This document shows positions 33,045 to 41,290 of a stretch of DNA of 64,000 bases, one piece after another (position 1 is the stretch's first letter; every line of letters starts with the position of its first letter). The stretch is from positions 38,653 to 102,652 of the forward strand of contig JAJDTY010000070.1 in the NCBI GenBank assembly GCA_022826945.1, read 5' to 3'. Made by a program: the position numbers and the translations under genes. The notes below the pieces were generated by a model, which was not told where the DNA came from, ran no database searches, and worked only from the letters and a program-made list of their open reading frames with translations. The stretch comes from Candidatus Binatia bacterium (lineage in GTDB: Bacteria; Desulfobacterota; Binatia; Bin18).

Positions 33045-33060
33045 TGTCACCTACGTGACA
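33045..33060. promoter_or_regulatory. TGTCAC-CTAC-GTGACA palindrome upstream of the phasin gene
   Basis: A perfect 6-bp inverted repeat with a 4-bp spacer, 111 bp before the phasin start on the minus strand, close to the XRE stop. It matches the Crp/Fnr-gene palindrome. Confidence 0.65.
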
Positions 33061-33072
33061 AGAGTGGTCTTT

Positions 33073-33441
33073 TTAGGACGCACCGTCGGCATCATTCACC
33101 TTTCGGAAAGACCGATACATATCGATCATCATCTCGCGCTGGCGGGCAGACAGGTCGGGATCGTGCATAATCGCTTTGATCACATCACTCTCTTCAGCCT
33201 CTCGGGGGTCAAGGATGCCGGCTTGGGTATACAAGGTTTCGGCCGAAATGCGCAGCCCCTTCGCCAGCGACTGTAGGATCATGCTGCTCGGCGTTCGTAG
33301 CCCGCGCTCAATTTGGCTGAGGTAGGGGTTGGAGATTCCGCATATGTCTGCGAGCTGCCGGAGGGAAAGCTGCGACAGCTCACGCTGACGCTTAATGAAT
33401 TCTCCAAGGGTGGCGTATGGGTCCGGGCGTTTCTGGTCCAT
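33073..33441 (-). CDS. XRE-family transcriptional regulator
   Basis: The 122-residue protein has an N-terminal XRE HTH: ATLGEFIKRQRELSQLSLRQLADICGISNPYLSQIERGLRTPSSMILQSLAKGLRI, then a short C-terminal helical region with DPDLSARQREMMIDMYRSFRK. It is intact and resembles small actinobacterial-type regulators adjacent to phasin genes. ATG 33441 is chosen (upstream TTG 33477 is unlikely), placing the GCTAAC/TTGCAAGC element 10 bp upstream, as expected for autoregulation. No ribosome site is evident, so a leaderless transcript is possible. Confidence 0.84.
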   Translation of the reverse strand: MDQKRPDPYATLGEFIKRQRELSQLSLRQLADICGISNPYLSQIERGLRTPSSMILQSLAKGLRISAETLYTQAGILDPREAEESDVIKAIMHDPDLSARQREMMIDMYRSFRKVNDADGAS

Positions 33442-33450
33442 CGCTGGGAC

Positions 33451-33479
33451 GCTAACAAAAAACGCTAACTCTTGCAAGC
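33451..33479. promoter_or_regulatory. GCTAAC-N7-GCTAAC-N2-TTGCAAGC element upstream of the XRE gene
   Basis: GCTAAC at 33451-33456 and 33464-33469, then TTGCAAGC at 33472-33479. Spacing is identical to the element at 33000-33028. The positions suggest autoregulation by the XRE protein. Confidence 0.7.
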
Positions 33480-33515
33480 GATTAAATGGTTTGGGCAGCT
33501 CTTTCGGCGAGAGTA

Positions 33516-34400
33516 CTATGAGTCCAATACCCCCATGGCGTATAACTCTCGCCGCAACTCAGCCTGAGCGGTATCGGTCAGCGGTGCAATCGGCTTCCGA
33601 GTCGGGCCCGCCGGAAGATTGCGGAGTTGCATCGCGGCTTTGATCGGCGCAGGAAACGAGCCGAAGCCCATGACTGGCCAAAATCGCGTCAGGCGGTTTT
33701 GTACCTCCCAGGCGCGGTCATGCTGTCCGGCGTCAAAGAAGCGAACAACTTCCAGAGAGAGTTCGGGGCACACGTTTGCACTGCCTAAAATTGCTCCCTG
33801 ACTACCCGCCAACAAGCCAGGCAGGAGTAAGGTATCGATGCCAGTCATAACGCTGAAATCAGGTCGCCGTTGCACCATCAGGTTGTTCAGCAGGGTCAAA
33901 TCCCCGCTGCTGTCTTTTATCCCCTGAATGTGGGCGTAGCGTTCAGCCAATGTTCGTACGGCGGGCGGTTCTAGGACATTGCCCGCCAACATCGGGATAT
34001 TGTACAGCAGCAGGGGCAGGGTCGTGGTCTCGGCAATGGCGCTATAGTGCTGGATCATTTCGTCTTGGGTCGGGCGAATAAAACTCGGCGGTACGGCACA
34101 GACAGAGTCGGCACCCGCGGCTTGAGCCGCCTCAGTCAGTCGCACCGCTTCACGCGTTGAGGGAACACCCACACCAGCGATAACGGAAATGCGCTTGTTG
34201 ACGATTGCTACGGTTTGTCGAAAGAGCCGCACTTTCTCCTCAAAACTCAGAGCCCAGGATTCTCCCGTGCTACTGACGATAAACACGCCGTTGAGCCCCT
34301 TGCCGATTGACCATTCCAAAAGCTTCTCTAACCCGCGCTCATCAATATTCTCATTCTCATCAAACGGCGTAATCAGCGCCGAATAAATACCGCGCAACAT
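33516..34400 (-). CDS. DapA-like (N-acetylneuraminate lyase superfamily) aldolase
   Basis: The 294-residue class I aldolase has the family motifs SSTGESWALSFEEK, GVGVPSTREAV, LLYNIP (the catalytic Tyr) and GIKDSSGDL (Schiff-base Lys). True DapA is usually in a lysine operon, which is absent here, so this is likely a 2-keto-acid aldolase or dehydratase paralogue. It is divergent from the MetE-like gene. Confidence 0.85.
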   Translation of the reverse strand: MLRGIYSALITPFDENENIDERGLEKLLEWSIGKGLNGVFIVSSTGESWALSFEEKVRLFRQTVAIVNKRISVIAGVGVPSTREAVRLTEAAQAAGADSVCAVPPSFIRPTQDEMIQHYSAIAETTTLPLLLYNIPMLAGNVLEPPAVRTLAERYAHIQGIKDSSGDLTLLNNLMVQRRPDFSVMTGIDTLLLPGLLAGSQGAILGSANVCPELSLEVVRFFDAGQHDRAWEVQNRLTRFWPVMGFGSFPAPIKAAMQLRNLPAGPTRKPIAPLTDTAQAELRRELYAMGVLDS

Positions 34401-34611
34401 GGCCTACTCCTTTTTCTATTTTGGCCGATAGTTCCGGTCCCGGGCCTGTCCCTCAGCAGCCTCTAGCACACTTTACCTGAAGCGCCCAGCTTGGATACTG
34501 GCTATCGGATGGTGACTATCCATGATCCGGCTGCTTCCATCCTGGTTGACAGTCGCCCGGCCACAGGGTGTATGATTCGCCAGCTATACGGATCAAGCAG
34601 GAGGAGTGACG

Positions 34612-35781
34612 ATGTTTAACGCCACAAAAGATAAAAAGCTGCCGACGGCCATGGTCGGCTCATTTCCAAAGCCGACCTGGTTTACCGAGAGCTTACGCGG
34701 TCGGCCGTTCAAAGTCGCAATGGGCGACTCTCTTTATCGGGAGCAGTATATAGACGCCGTTGCCTGTTATATGAACGAGCAAGAGCAGGCCGGCCTTGAC
34801 CTCTTCACCGATGGAGACACCCGTTTTGATCTGGAAGTGGGCGGACGCTCCTGGTTTTTTTATACGATTGAACGCCTCAACGGTGTGAGTGGCTTTCGCG
34901 ACTCCTCGCATTTTCTCGACTATGCGGATATCAAGCCCGGCCATATCCTGTACGAGGTGCAGGAAGCCTATCACCCTCCGGCGGTCACGGACAAAGTGAC
35001 GCGTGGCCCCCTGCACTTTTCCGCCATCTGGAAAACCGCGCAGAAGATGGCCAGCAAACCGGTGAAGTTCGGTTCGATCAGCGCCACCTGCCTGCCCATG
35101 ATGCTGTGGAATGAGCACTATAAAACCGACCACGCTCTGGTCATGGACCTAGCCGCGGCACTGAATGAAGAGTTACGGGAGTTGGCGGATGCGGGGTGCC
35201 CGGTTATCCAGATCGAAGAGCCTCCCCACCATTTCGCCTGCTGCACGACCCCGCCAGCAACGGACAAAGAACTGGCAGCCTATACCCAAGCGTTCAATCG
35301 TGAGGTCGAGGGTGTCAACACGGAGATCTGGGCGCATACCTGCTGGGGTAATCCCAACCAGCAGAGCTTCTACTGGGAGCGGCCCAGTTATGAACGCTCA
35401 CTCCCGCACCTGCTCCAGCTCAATGCCGACGTCCTCACCCTGGAAGGAGCCAGCAACCAAGGACGCGACCTACCGCTGCTCAAGCACTATAAGACGGACA
35501 AAAAAATCGCCATTGGCGTCATCAACCACACAGTCACCACGGTTGAGCCACCCCAGATGATCGCCGACCTGATTCGTCGAGCACTCGAATATGTCCCACC
35601 AGAACGACTCATTATTACCGCAGACTGCGGCTTTGGGCGTGAAGGCTTATCGCGACGCATTGCTTTTTACAAATGTATCGCCCTGGTTCAAGGCACCAAT
35701 ATGGTCCGCCGGGAACTCGGCCTGCCTGAGGCCGAAATTCGGGCCGCGGACCCACGCTTTGCCTTTCGGTCGGTCGAGTAA
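34612..35781 (+). CDS. MetE C-terminal-domain-like protein (methyltransferase core without N-terminal domain)
   Basis: The 389-residue protein resembles the catalytic half of cobalamin-independent methionine synthase. It starts with VGSFPKPTW and keeps a possible zinc site: His and Cys in AHTCWG and Cys in TADCGFGREG, like the MetE zinc ligands. IQIEEPPHHFACC and the C-terminal DPRFAF region are also family-like. Family members of this size act on varied methyl or C-S substrates, so methionine synthesis is not assured. ATG 34612 follows AGGAGG; a GTG 6 nt upstream is too close to it. Confidence 0.8.
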   Translation: MFNATKDKKLPTAMVGSFPKPTWFTESLRGRPFKVAMGDSLYREQYIDAVACYMNEQEQAGLDLFTDGDTRFDLEVGGRSWFFYTIERLNGVSGFRDSSHFLDYADIKPGHILYEVQEAYHPPAVTDKVTRGPLHFSAIWKTAQKMASKPVKFGSISATCLPMMLWNEHYKTDHALVMDLAAALNEELRELADAGCPVIQIEEPPHHFACCTTPPATDKELAAYTQAFNREVEGVNTEIWAHTCWGNPNQQSFYWERPSYERSLPHLLQLNADVLTLEGASNQGRDLPLLKHYKTDKKIAIGVINHTVTTVEPPQMIADLIRRALEYVPPERLIITADCGFGREGLSRRIAFYKCIALVQGTNMVRRELGLPEAEIRAADPRFAFRSVE

Positions 35782-35807
35782 GGAATACGGGCGATCCACC
35801 GCCTGCC

Positions 35808-36752
35808 TTAACCAGAGTCCGATGAAACCGCTTGGGTCGAAGGCGCGTGGAGAGAAAGCTCGGCCTCTCCTTGGCTCTCTTTTGTCAACAGGAACTCCAG
35901 CAGATACTGATTCACCAATTCAGGCTGTTCCTGTTGGACCCAATGACTGCACTTGGGGATGTACTTGATCTCGAAATGATCGCTGAAGTACTCGTCCATG
36001 TCGTAGGTGAGATCTTTTCCCAGCGCTATATCTTCCTCACCCCAAATCAGGAGGGTCGGGCTTGAGATTTGGGGAAGGAGTAATGCGCCATTGCGGAGAC
36101 GGTGGCGAAACGCCGCTCGGTAATAATTGATGGCGGCCCGCGCACTGCCAGAAATACGCAAGGCCTCAGCGTATTCGTACAGCTCTTCGTCGGGGAAAGC
36201 CTCTTTCCGTACGGCCATGCCACGAAACGTCTGCTCGATAAAGCGCCGCCTGAACAAACGCAGGCCCAGTTCGGGCAACCACGGAATCTGGAAGTAGAAG
36301 ATATACCAACTGCGTCGAAGCTGCTGGCGATTCTTTTTGAGCGCCTTCTGGAATACTCCCGGGTGGGGACAATTCAAAACAACAAGCCGTTCGGTCATGT
36401 GTGGATAGTTGGCGGCAAACGACCAGGCCACACCACCACCCCAATCATGGCCGATAATAACGGCTCGTTCTTCCTGAAAGGTGCGAATGAGACCCTGCAC
36501 ATCCCCGGTGAGCCGGTCAATATGATAATTGGCTACACCGGTCGGCTTCTCGCTCTCGTTGTAGCCCCGCATATCCGGTGCCACGACTGTGAAATGTTTC
36601 GCCAGAGTCGGGATTTGATAGCGCCACGAATACCAGAATTCGGGGAACCCATGCAGCAAAATGAGTAGTGGACCTTCACCTTGCGTGACGTAATGCAGGC
36701 GGACCCCGTTCACATAGGCCGAACCATGTTTCAGAGCATCGCGCGCCGCCAT
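35808..36752 (-). CDS. Alpha/beta hydrolase (epoxide hydrolase/haloalkane dehalogenase-like)
   Basis: The 314-residue protein has LLHGFPEFWYSWRYQI, the nucleophile region IGHDWGGGVAW with Asp in the elbow, WGEEDIAL (acid) and CSHWVQQEQP (His), the pattern of soluble epoxide hydrolases and fluoroacetate dehalogenases. A cap domain with aromatic residues follows the nucleophile. It sits 14 nt after the CitE-like gene in the same direction. The last 25 residues are a Ser/Ala-rich tail. Confidence 0.85.
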   Translation of the reverse strand: MAARDALKHGSAYVNGVRLHYVTQGEGPLLILLHGFPEFWYSWRYQIPTLAKHFTVVAPDMRGYNESEKPTGVANYHIDRLTGDVQGLIRTFQEERAVIIGHDWGGGVAWSFAANYPHMTERLVVLNCPHPGVFQKALKKNRQQLRRSWYIFYFQIPWLPELGLRLFRRRFIEQTFRGMAVRKEAFPDEELYEYAEALRISGSARAAINYYRAAFRHRLRNGALLLPQISSPTLLIWGEEDIALGKDLTYDMDEYFSDHFEIKYIPKCSHWVQQEQPELVNQYLLEFLLTKESQGEAELSLHAPSTQAVSSDSG

Positions 36753-36766
36753 ATGGTCACGATTTC

Positions 36767-37654
36767 CTAGGAGGATACGTCCATGCCGGCCTTGCGCGCC
36801 CGGTCCAATACGATCTTTTCAATGTCGGCAATCGGTCCATCAATCATCCGCCCTCGGAAGGAGACGGCCCCATGCCCCGCCGCCACCGCTTGTTCAAAAG
36901 CGGCAACCAGGGCACGCGCATACTCGACCTCTTCTGTCGTCGGTGTGTACACCGCGTTCACGGGCTCGACCTGGCCGGGGTGAATACAGGCCTTCCCCTC
37001 GTAGCCGAGATTCTTGCCCTGCTGCGTTTCTGTGCCTAAACCGTCGAGGTCCTTAATATCGAGATAGACGTTATCAATCGGCGTCACACCCGCAGCTTTG
37101 GCGGCCATGACCACCTGACAGCGCGCTTGTAAGACAACGCCGTCGGTCGAGGGTGCGGCTTTAATCCCCATGGACAAGGAGAAGTCGCCATGCCCAAAGG
37201 CAATGCCGGCAATCCGGGACGTTGCCGATGCAATGGCAAATGCGTTGCCAATTGCCTGGGGCTGCTCAAACAAGGGAATCAGGACAACGTCTCCAGGCGG
37301 GCGTCTGGCGCGGTGTTCGGCCAGGGAAACGAGTTGGTCCACAAACCGGATATTCTCAGCGCTATTGGTTTTGGGTACGACGAGGCCATCGGCTCCGGCC
37401 TCAACCATGGCTAACACATCATCCAAGAAATAGGGAGTATCAAGTCCGTTAATACGCACGGTCCGTTCAAAGCGCTCAAAGTCAGCGTCTTGAAGGACCT
37501 CCCGCATCGTCTCACGCGCTTCGGCCTTGCGCTCTGGGGCCACCGCATCTTCCAGATCAAAGATCAGCGTATCCGCCGCCGACTCTTTGGCCTTGGCAAA
37601 GAAGCGCTCGCTACTGGCCGGGACAAATAATAAACTTCGACGCAGCCGTGACAT
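36767..37654 (-). CDS. HpcH/HpaI-type CoA ester lyase (CitE/malyl-CoA lyase-like)
   Basis: The 295-residue protein has RRSLLFVPASSERFFAKA, DLEDAVAPERK (metal and substrate region), RINGLDTPYFLDDV, VLIPLFEQPQA and GKACIHPGQVEPVN, the signatures of malyl-CoA/citramalyl-CoA/citrate lyase beta homologues. The stop codon of the upstream CaiB gene shares one base with its ATG (TAATG), so the two are coupled. Together they suggest a pathway in which an acid is activated by CoA transfer, then cleaved. Confidence 0.87.
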   Translation of the reverse strand: MSRLRRSLLFVPASSERFFAKAKESAADTLIFDLEDAVAPERKAEARETMREVLQDADFERFERTVRINGLDTPYFLDDVLAMVEAGADGLVVPKTNSAENIRFVDQLVSLAEHRARRPPGDVVLIPLFEQPQAIGNAFAIASATSRIAGIAFGHGDFSLSMGIKAAPSTDGVVLQARCQVVMAAKAAGVTPIDNVYLDIKDLDGLGTETQQGKNLGYEGKACIHPGQVEPVNAVYTPTTEEVEYARALVAAFEQAVAAGHGAVSFRGRMIDGPIADIEKIVLDRARKAGMDVSS

Positions 37655-38856
37655 TAGATCACTCCCTTTTCTTTTAATTCTGCCAGTTTCTGCGGCGACA
37701 GGCCAAGTTGCTGTCCATAGATTTCTTCGTTGTGGTGTCCCATATGGGTGGGCGCGGGCCAGCGTATTGCGCCAGGAGTCCGAGAAAATTTCGGGACGAC
37801 ATTCTGCATTTTGACGGGTCCAAGCTCCGGGTCAGAAACGGTGGTGACCGTTTCTCGCGCCTGAAAATGCGGATCGGATAGAATACCGGTAATATCGTAC
37901 ACCGGTGCGCAAGCACACTCGAATTCATCAAATCGTTTCAAGGCTTCTTCGGCGGTGTGCGCACCAATCCAGCCGCCAACAATGGTGTCGACTTCATCAA
38001 TGTTTTCAATCCGGGCGCGGTTGTCGGCAAAACGTGGATCATCATTCAGTTCAGGCCGGCCGATAGCGACAAAGACCCGTTTGGCCAAGGCAGGCGCATT
38101 GGCCGAAAGGGCAAGCCAATGACCGTCCTTGGTTTGATAGGTATTGCGGGGAGCACCAATAGACGGCACCCGATTCCCGGTTCGATGCTGAATGACACCA
38201 AGCTGGTCATAGGCAAGCGCCTGATCGCCAGTTGTTGTGAACAATGGTTCCAGGACGCTCAGATCGAGCATCTGACCCTTGCCACTCTTGTGATCCCGCT
38301 CATAGAGCGCAAACATGACCGCCCAGGTACCAAACTGGCCAGCCATGGAATCTGCCAGACCATAGCCGGGCAGAGTCGGCGGGCCATCCGGCTGTCCGGT
38401 AATGTGGGCAAAGCCACTCATGGCCTCAGCAAGAGTGCCGAATCCCGGTTTGTCTTTATAGGGCCCGGTCTGACCAAACCCTGATACCCGGACAACGATC
38501 AAGCGGGGGTTAATTGCATGTAGGGTCCCCCAATCGAGGCCCCATTTTTCCAGGGTTCCCGGTCGAAAATTTTCTGTCAGGACATCGGCATCGACGATCA
38601 GTTGCTTAAGCAGTTCCTGACCTTCTGGTGCGCTCAGGTTGAGCGTAATACATTTTTTATTCCGATTGGTAATCTTCCACCACAGCGGGATTCCACCCTT
38701 GGTTGCTCCGAGTGAGCGCAGGCTATCCCCCATTTTCGGGTGCTCGACCTTAATCACCTCCGCCCCAAAATCGCCCATGTTCTGGGAGATCGTTGGTGCG
38801 GCAAACAAGACGGCAATATCAACGACCTTAAGACCTTCGAGTGGCAGGCTGGCCAT
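37654..38856 (-). CDS. CaiB/BaiF (class III) CoA transferase
   Basis: The 400-residue protein has the class III CoA-transferase layout: PLEGLKVVDIAVLFAAPTISQNMGDFGAEVIKVEHP, GKGQMLDLSVLEPLF, EDVLTENFRPGTLEKWGLDW-type features and GFGQTGPYKDKPGFGTLAEAM. Members move CoA between a donor and a carboxylic acid. It is directly upstream of, and coupled to, the CitE-like lyase. Confidence 0.9.
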   Translation of the reverse strand: MASLPLEGLKVVDIAVLFAAPTISQNMGDFGAEVIKVEHPKMGDSLRSLGATKGGIPLWWKITNRNKKCITLNLSAPEGQELLKQLIVDADVLTENFRPGTLEKWGLDWGTLHAINPRLIVVRVSGFGQTGPYKDKPGFGTLAEAMSGFAHITGQPDGPPTLPGYGLADSMAGQFGTWAVMFALYERDHKSGKGQMLDLSVLEPLFTTTGDQALAYDQLGVIQHRTGNRVPSIGAPRNTYQTKDGHWLALSANAPALAKRVFVAIGRPELNDDPRFADNRARIENIDEVDTIVGGWIGAHTAEEALKRFDEFECACAPVYDITGILSDPHFQARETVTTVSDPELGPVKMQNVVPKFSRTPGAIRWPAPTHMGHHNEEIYGQQLGLSPQKLAELKEKGVI

Positions 38857-38969
38857 GAATCCGTTTCTCCCTCATTCAGGTTTGCCTGCGGTTGTAGCGC
38901 GTTTCACAAATCAGCGCAAAGTACGAATTGCCCAAAGGAGAGCACAGGAAAGGGTGGGAGCATCCATGC

Positions 38970-40007
38970 TTAGCCGTCCTTCCGCGGATGAAAGGACGAG
39001 ACGTGTTGGAGTTCTTCAAACAGGGCTTTTTCTCTGGGTGTCAGGGTTTTCGGAATAGTAATCCGAACGATGGTATACAGGTCGCCAGGTTCGCCCTCCT
39101 TTTGGGGTAGCCCTTTCCCTCGACTCCGAAATTTTTGTTCCCCCTGGGTTCCTGGAGGGATGGTCAGCTTAATGCGCCCGTCTAATGTGGGAATCTCGAC
39201 CTTCGTCCCCAGCGCGGCTTCCCACGGAGAGATTGGGATCTCAACCGATAAGTCACGACCCTGTAGAGTAAAGCGTTCATGTGGCGCAATGTGTACGCGG
39301 AGAAAGATATCGCCATTGTCTCCCTGACCTTTGCCCGCTCCACCCTGGCCTACTAAACGAATGCGCGCCCCTTCGATGATGCCAGGTGGGATTTTGACAT
39401 CGTAGCGTTTGGCTTTTCCAGCGCCACGACCCTCTTCCTGTTGTAAAGTCAGTGTCTTTGACGTGCCCTGATAGGCTTCCTCAAGGGAAATCGTAATATC
39501 GGCCTCGTGATCTTTGCCACGTACTGACGCTCCGCCAGACCTTCCAGGCCTTTGCGTGTCTCTCCGAGTCTGGCGGCCACTCCCCCGAGGCCCGCGTCTC
39601 ATGCCCGTGTCGAAATTCTGTCCGAAGAGTGCGTCAAAAAAATCGCTGAATCCACTGCCACCAAAGCCGCTGAAGTCAAACGAGCCCGGTCCACCGCGGA
39701 AGTGGAATGTCGTCCGGCCGCCACCTGGCCAGCCGGCCTGACCGGTAAAATTCTCCCAACCGGGTGGCGGCCGAAAGTCTTGTCCAGCCTGCCAATTGGG
39801 ACCGAGCGTGTCGTATTTACTTCGCTTTTCTGGGTCCTTCAGGACTTCGTGGGCCTCGTTAATGGCCTTGAATTTTTCTTCCGCCTCAGGACTCTTATTC
39901 ACATCAGGATGGTACTTCCGGGCCAGCGTACGATAGGCCTTCTGAATTTCTTCCTGCGAGGCCGTCCGTGAAAGTCCGAGTGTTTTGTAGTAGTCCTGAA
40001 ATTTCAT
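38970..40007 (-). CDS. cbpA: CbpA-type DnaJ co-chaperone (J domain, no zinc finger)
   Basis: The 345-residue protein begins [38 protein letters not shown] with the HPD motif, then a Gly/Phe-rich linker with [21 protein letters not shown], and two C-terminal DnaJ substrate-binding repeats ([34 protein letters not shown]). It lacks the CxxCxGxG zinc finger, so it belongs to the CbpA class, which binds DnaK. ATG 40007 is the natural start of the J domain. Confidence 0.88.
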   Translation of the reverse strand: MKFQDYYKTLGLSRTASQEEIQKAYRTLARKYHPDVNKSPEAEEKFKAINEAHEVLKDPEKRSKYDTLGPNWQAGQDFRPPPGWENFTGQAGWPGGGRTTFHFRGGPGSFDFSGFGGSGFSDFFDALFGQNFDTGMRRGPRGSGRQTRRDTQRPGRSGGASVRGKDHEADITISLEEAYQGTSKTLTLQQEEGRGAGKAKRYDVKIPPGIIEGARIRLVGQGGAGKGQGDNGDIFLRVHIAPHERFTLQGRDLSVEIPISPWEAALGTKVEIPTLDGRIKLTIPPGTQGEQKFRSRGKGLPQKEGEPGDLYTIVRITIPKTLTPREKALFEELQHVSSFHPRKDG

Positions 40008-40113
40008 CGTCGATACTTCTTTGTATAAGAATGTAAGACCGGTGGAGCAGAAGGCAAGGTTTTTCCCGGAGCAAGGAAGACAGAACAACTCTCACCGCCA
40101 CGACAGGGCTGCG

Positions 40114-40503
40114 CTATCCGTCCTCTCCCACCATCCATTCTCCACCCGGCTTCACCTCATAGAGTTCCAGCAAAACACCGTCCGGCGCTTCGCACATGGC
40201 GTAGCGAAAAGATGTATCCTCGACAATGCCTTTCCGAAAGACAACCCCGTTTTCCTGCATATGGGCGATCAGCCCCTCAAGGTCATCGGTCCGAATACCG
40301 AGATGATGCACCAGACCCCGGTCCGCGCTCCGTGGCTTTTGCGCGTAAATGTGCAGCGCCTGCCCACCAATATCAAGACGGATATTCCGCTGGCCCACAA
40401 GCAGGGCATCGTACACTATCCGTGCCCCAAACATGGTCTGATAGAAGCCCACCGTCTTCTCTACGTCAGAGGAAAAGATGTGAACGTGGTCCAAATAGAT
40501 CAT
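40114..40503 (-). CDS. VOC-family protein
   Basis: The 129-residue single VOC module shows LDHVHIFSSDVEKTVGFYQTMFGARIVYDALLVGQRNIRLDIGGQALHIYA and LVHHLGIRTDDLEGLIAHMQENGVVFRK, then PDGVLLELYE. Conserved H and E metal ligands are present. It is 25 nt downstream of the methyltransferase-like gene on the same strand. Substrate unknown. Confidence 0.85.
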   Translation of the reverse strand: MIYLDHVHIFSSDVEKTVGFYQTMFGARIVYDALLVGQRNIRLDIGGQALHIYAQKPRSADRGLVHHLGIRTDDLEGLIAHMQENGVVFRKGIVEDTSFRYAMCEAPDGVLLELYEVKPGGEWMVGEDG

Positions 40504-40528
40504 GGCTGATTCGCGCGCTCCCCGCCGG

Positions 40529-41200
40529 TCAGGGCTCTTTTTGCAAAACAGAAACCAGCGGATTCTCTAACAGGACATGAAGATATTGAGCAAGAGACTG
40601 CTCCAGCACACCGGCCGAGCCGCGACTGATCAGACACCCTCTTGGAGCAAGGACACGCACAATCTCTTGCAGAGACCGTCCAAACGTGTCTTCGCTCATA
40701 GGGATCTCACGGTTGAACATATTGGCCGTGTAGAGGAGATGGATGGAAGAGGTATTCAGTGCACTCAGGTCACTTCCCGTCCCGTGATGTAGGCGAATAC
40801 GGGTTACGAGCCGAGGATCATCCGAGCGGAGCATCTCAAATGCCTTGGCTGCCTCAATGATGTGTTCGCCGATCCACTCATAAGCGTGGACACAGTCCAG
40901 CTCAAAGGTCTTGAGCAGATCGTAGGGTTCTTGCGCATTGCTGCCAAAGCCCAGGCTGAGGCCGATTGCCGGACGGTGACGGCGGACGATGTCCGAGACA
41001 TTCACCTGGGTCATTGCCTGGACCAGTCCGATGGCTTGCCGCAGGGCGGAAGCAACATGACTCCCGATACTGTCGCGCAGTCCGGGGTGTTCAAGAATGG
41101 TCGCGTAGGCAGGGTCATGCCACCAGGGGACTGCGTTATCAGGGTAGACCGAGCCTTCGATAAAGTCAGACCAGGATACCGGAACGGATAAATCAGCCAT
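40529..41200 (-). CDS. Class I SAM-dependent methyltransferase-like protein
   Basis: The 223-residue protein has a degenerate GxGxG-type segment, LSLGFGSNAQEPYDLL, then VHAYEWIGEHIIEAAKAF (acidic motif II region) and LQEIVRVLAPRGCLISRGS (post-II). These fit a Rossmann methyltransferase. The SAM motif is imperfect, so a non-methyltransferase role is possible. ATG 41200 is chosen with GGAAGAT upstream. Pairing with a VOC gene is noted but unexplained. Confidence 0.6.
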   Translation of the reverse strand: MADLSVPVSWSDFIEGSVYPDNAVPWWHDPAYATILEHPGLRDSIGSHVASALRQAIGLVQAMTQVNVSDIVRRHRPAIGLSLGFGSNAQEPYDLLKTFELDCVHAYEWIGEHIIEAAKAFEMLRSDDPRLVTRIRLHHGTGSDLSALNTSSIHLLYTANMFNREIPMSEDTFGRSLQEIVRVLAPRGCLISRGSAGVLEQSLAQYLHVLLENPLVSVLQKEP

Positions 41201-41290
41201 ATCTTCCGATATTCTCATTCATCTCCCGGCCCTTGCAATAGCATAGGAATTCGTCCATTTCCTGAGGGATGCAGACACGGAGGGAGTTAC

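Noticed and set aside
33516..34400. True dihydrodipicolinate synthase (dapA)
   Set aside because: It has the family motifs but no lysine-operon context; a generic keto-acid aldolase is the safer call.
37957..38484. 175-codon plus-strand frame opposite the CaiB gene
   Set aside because: Shadow of the CaiB coding strand; no homology or start signal visible.
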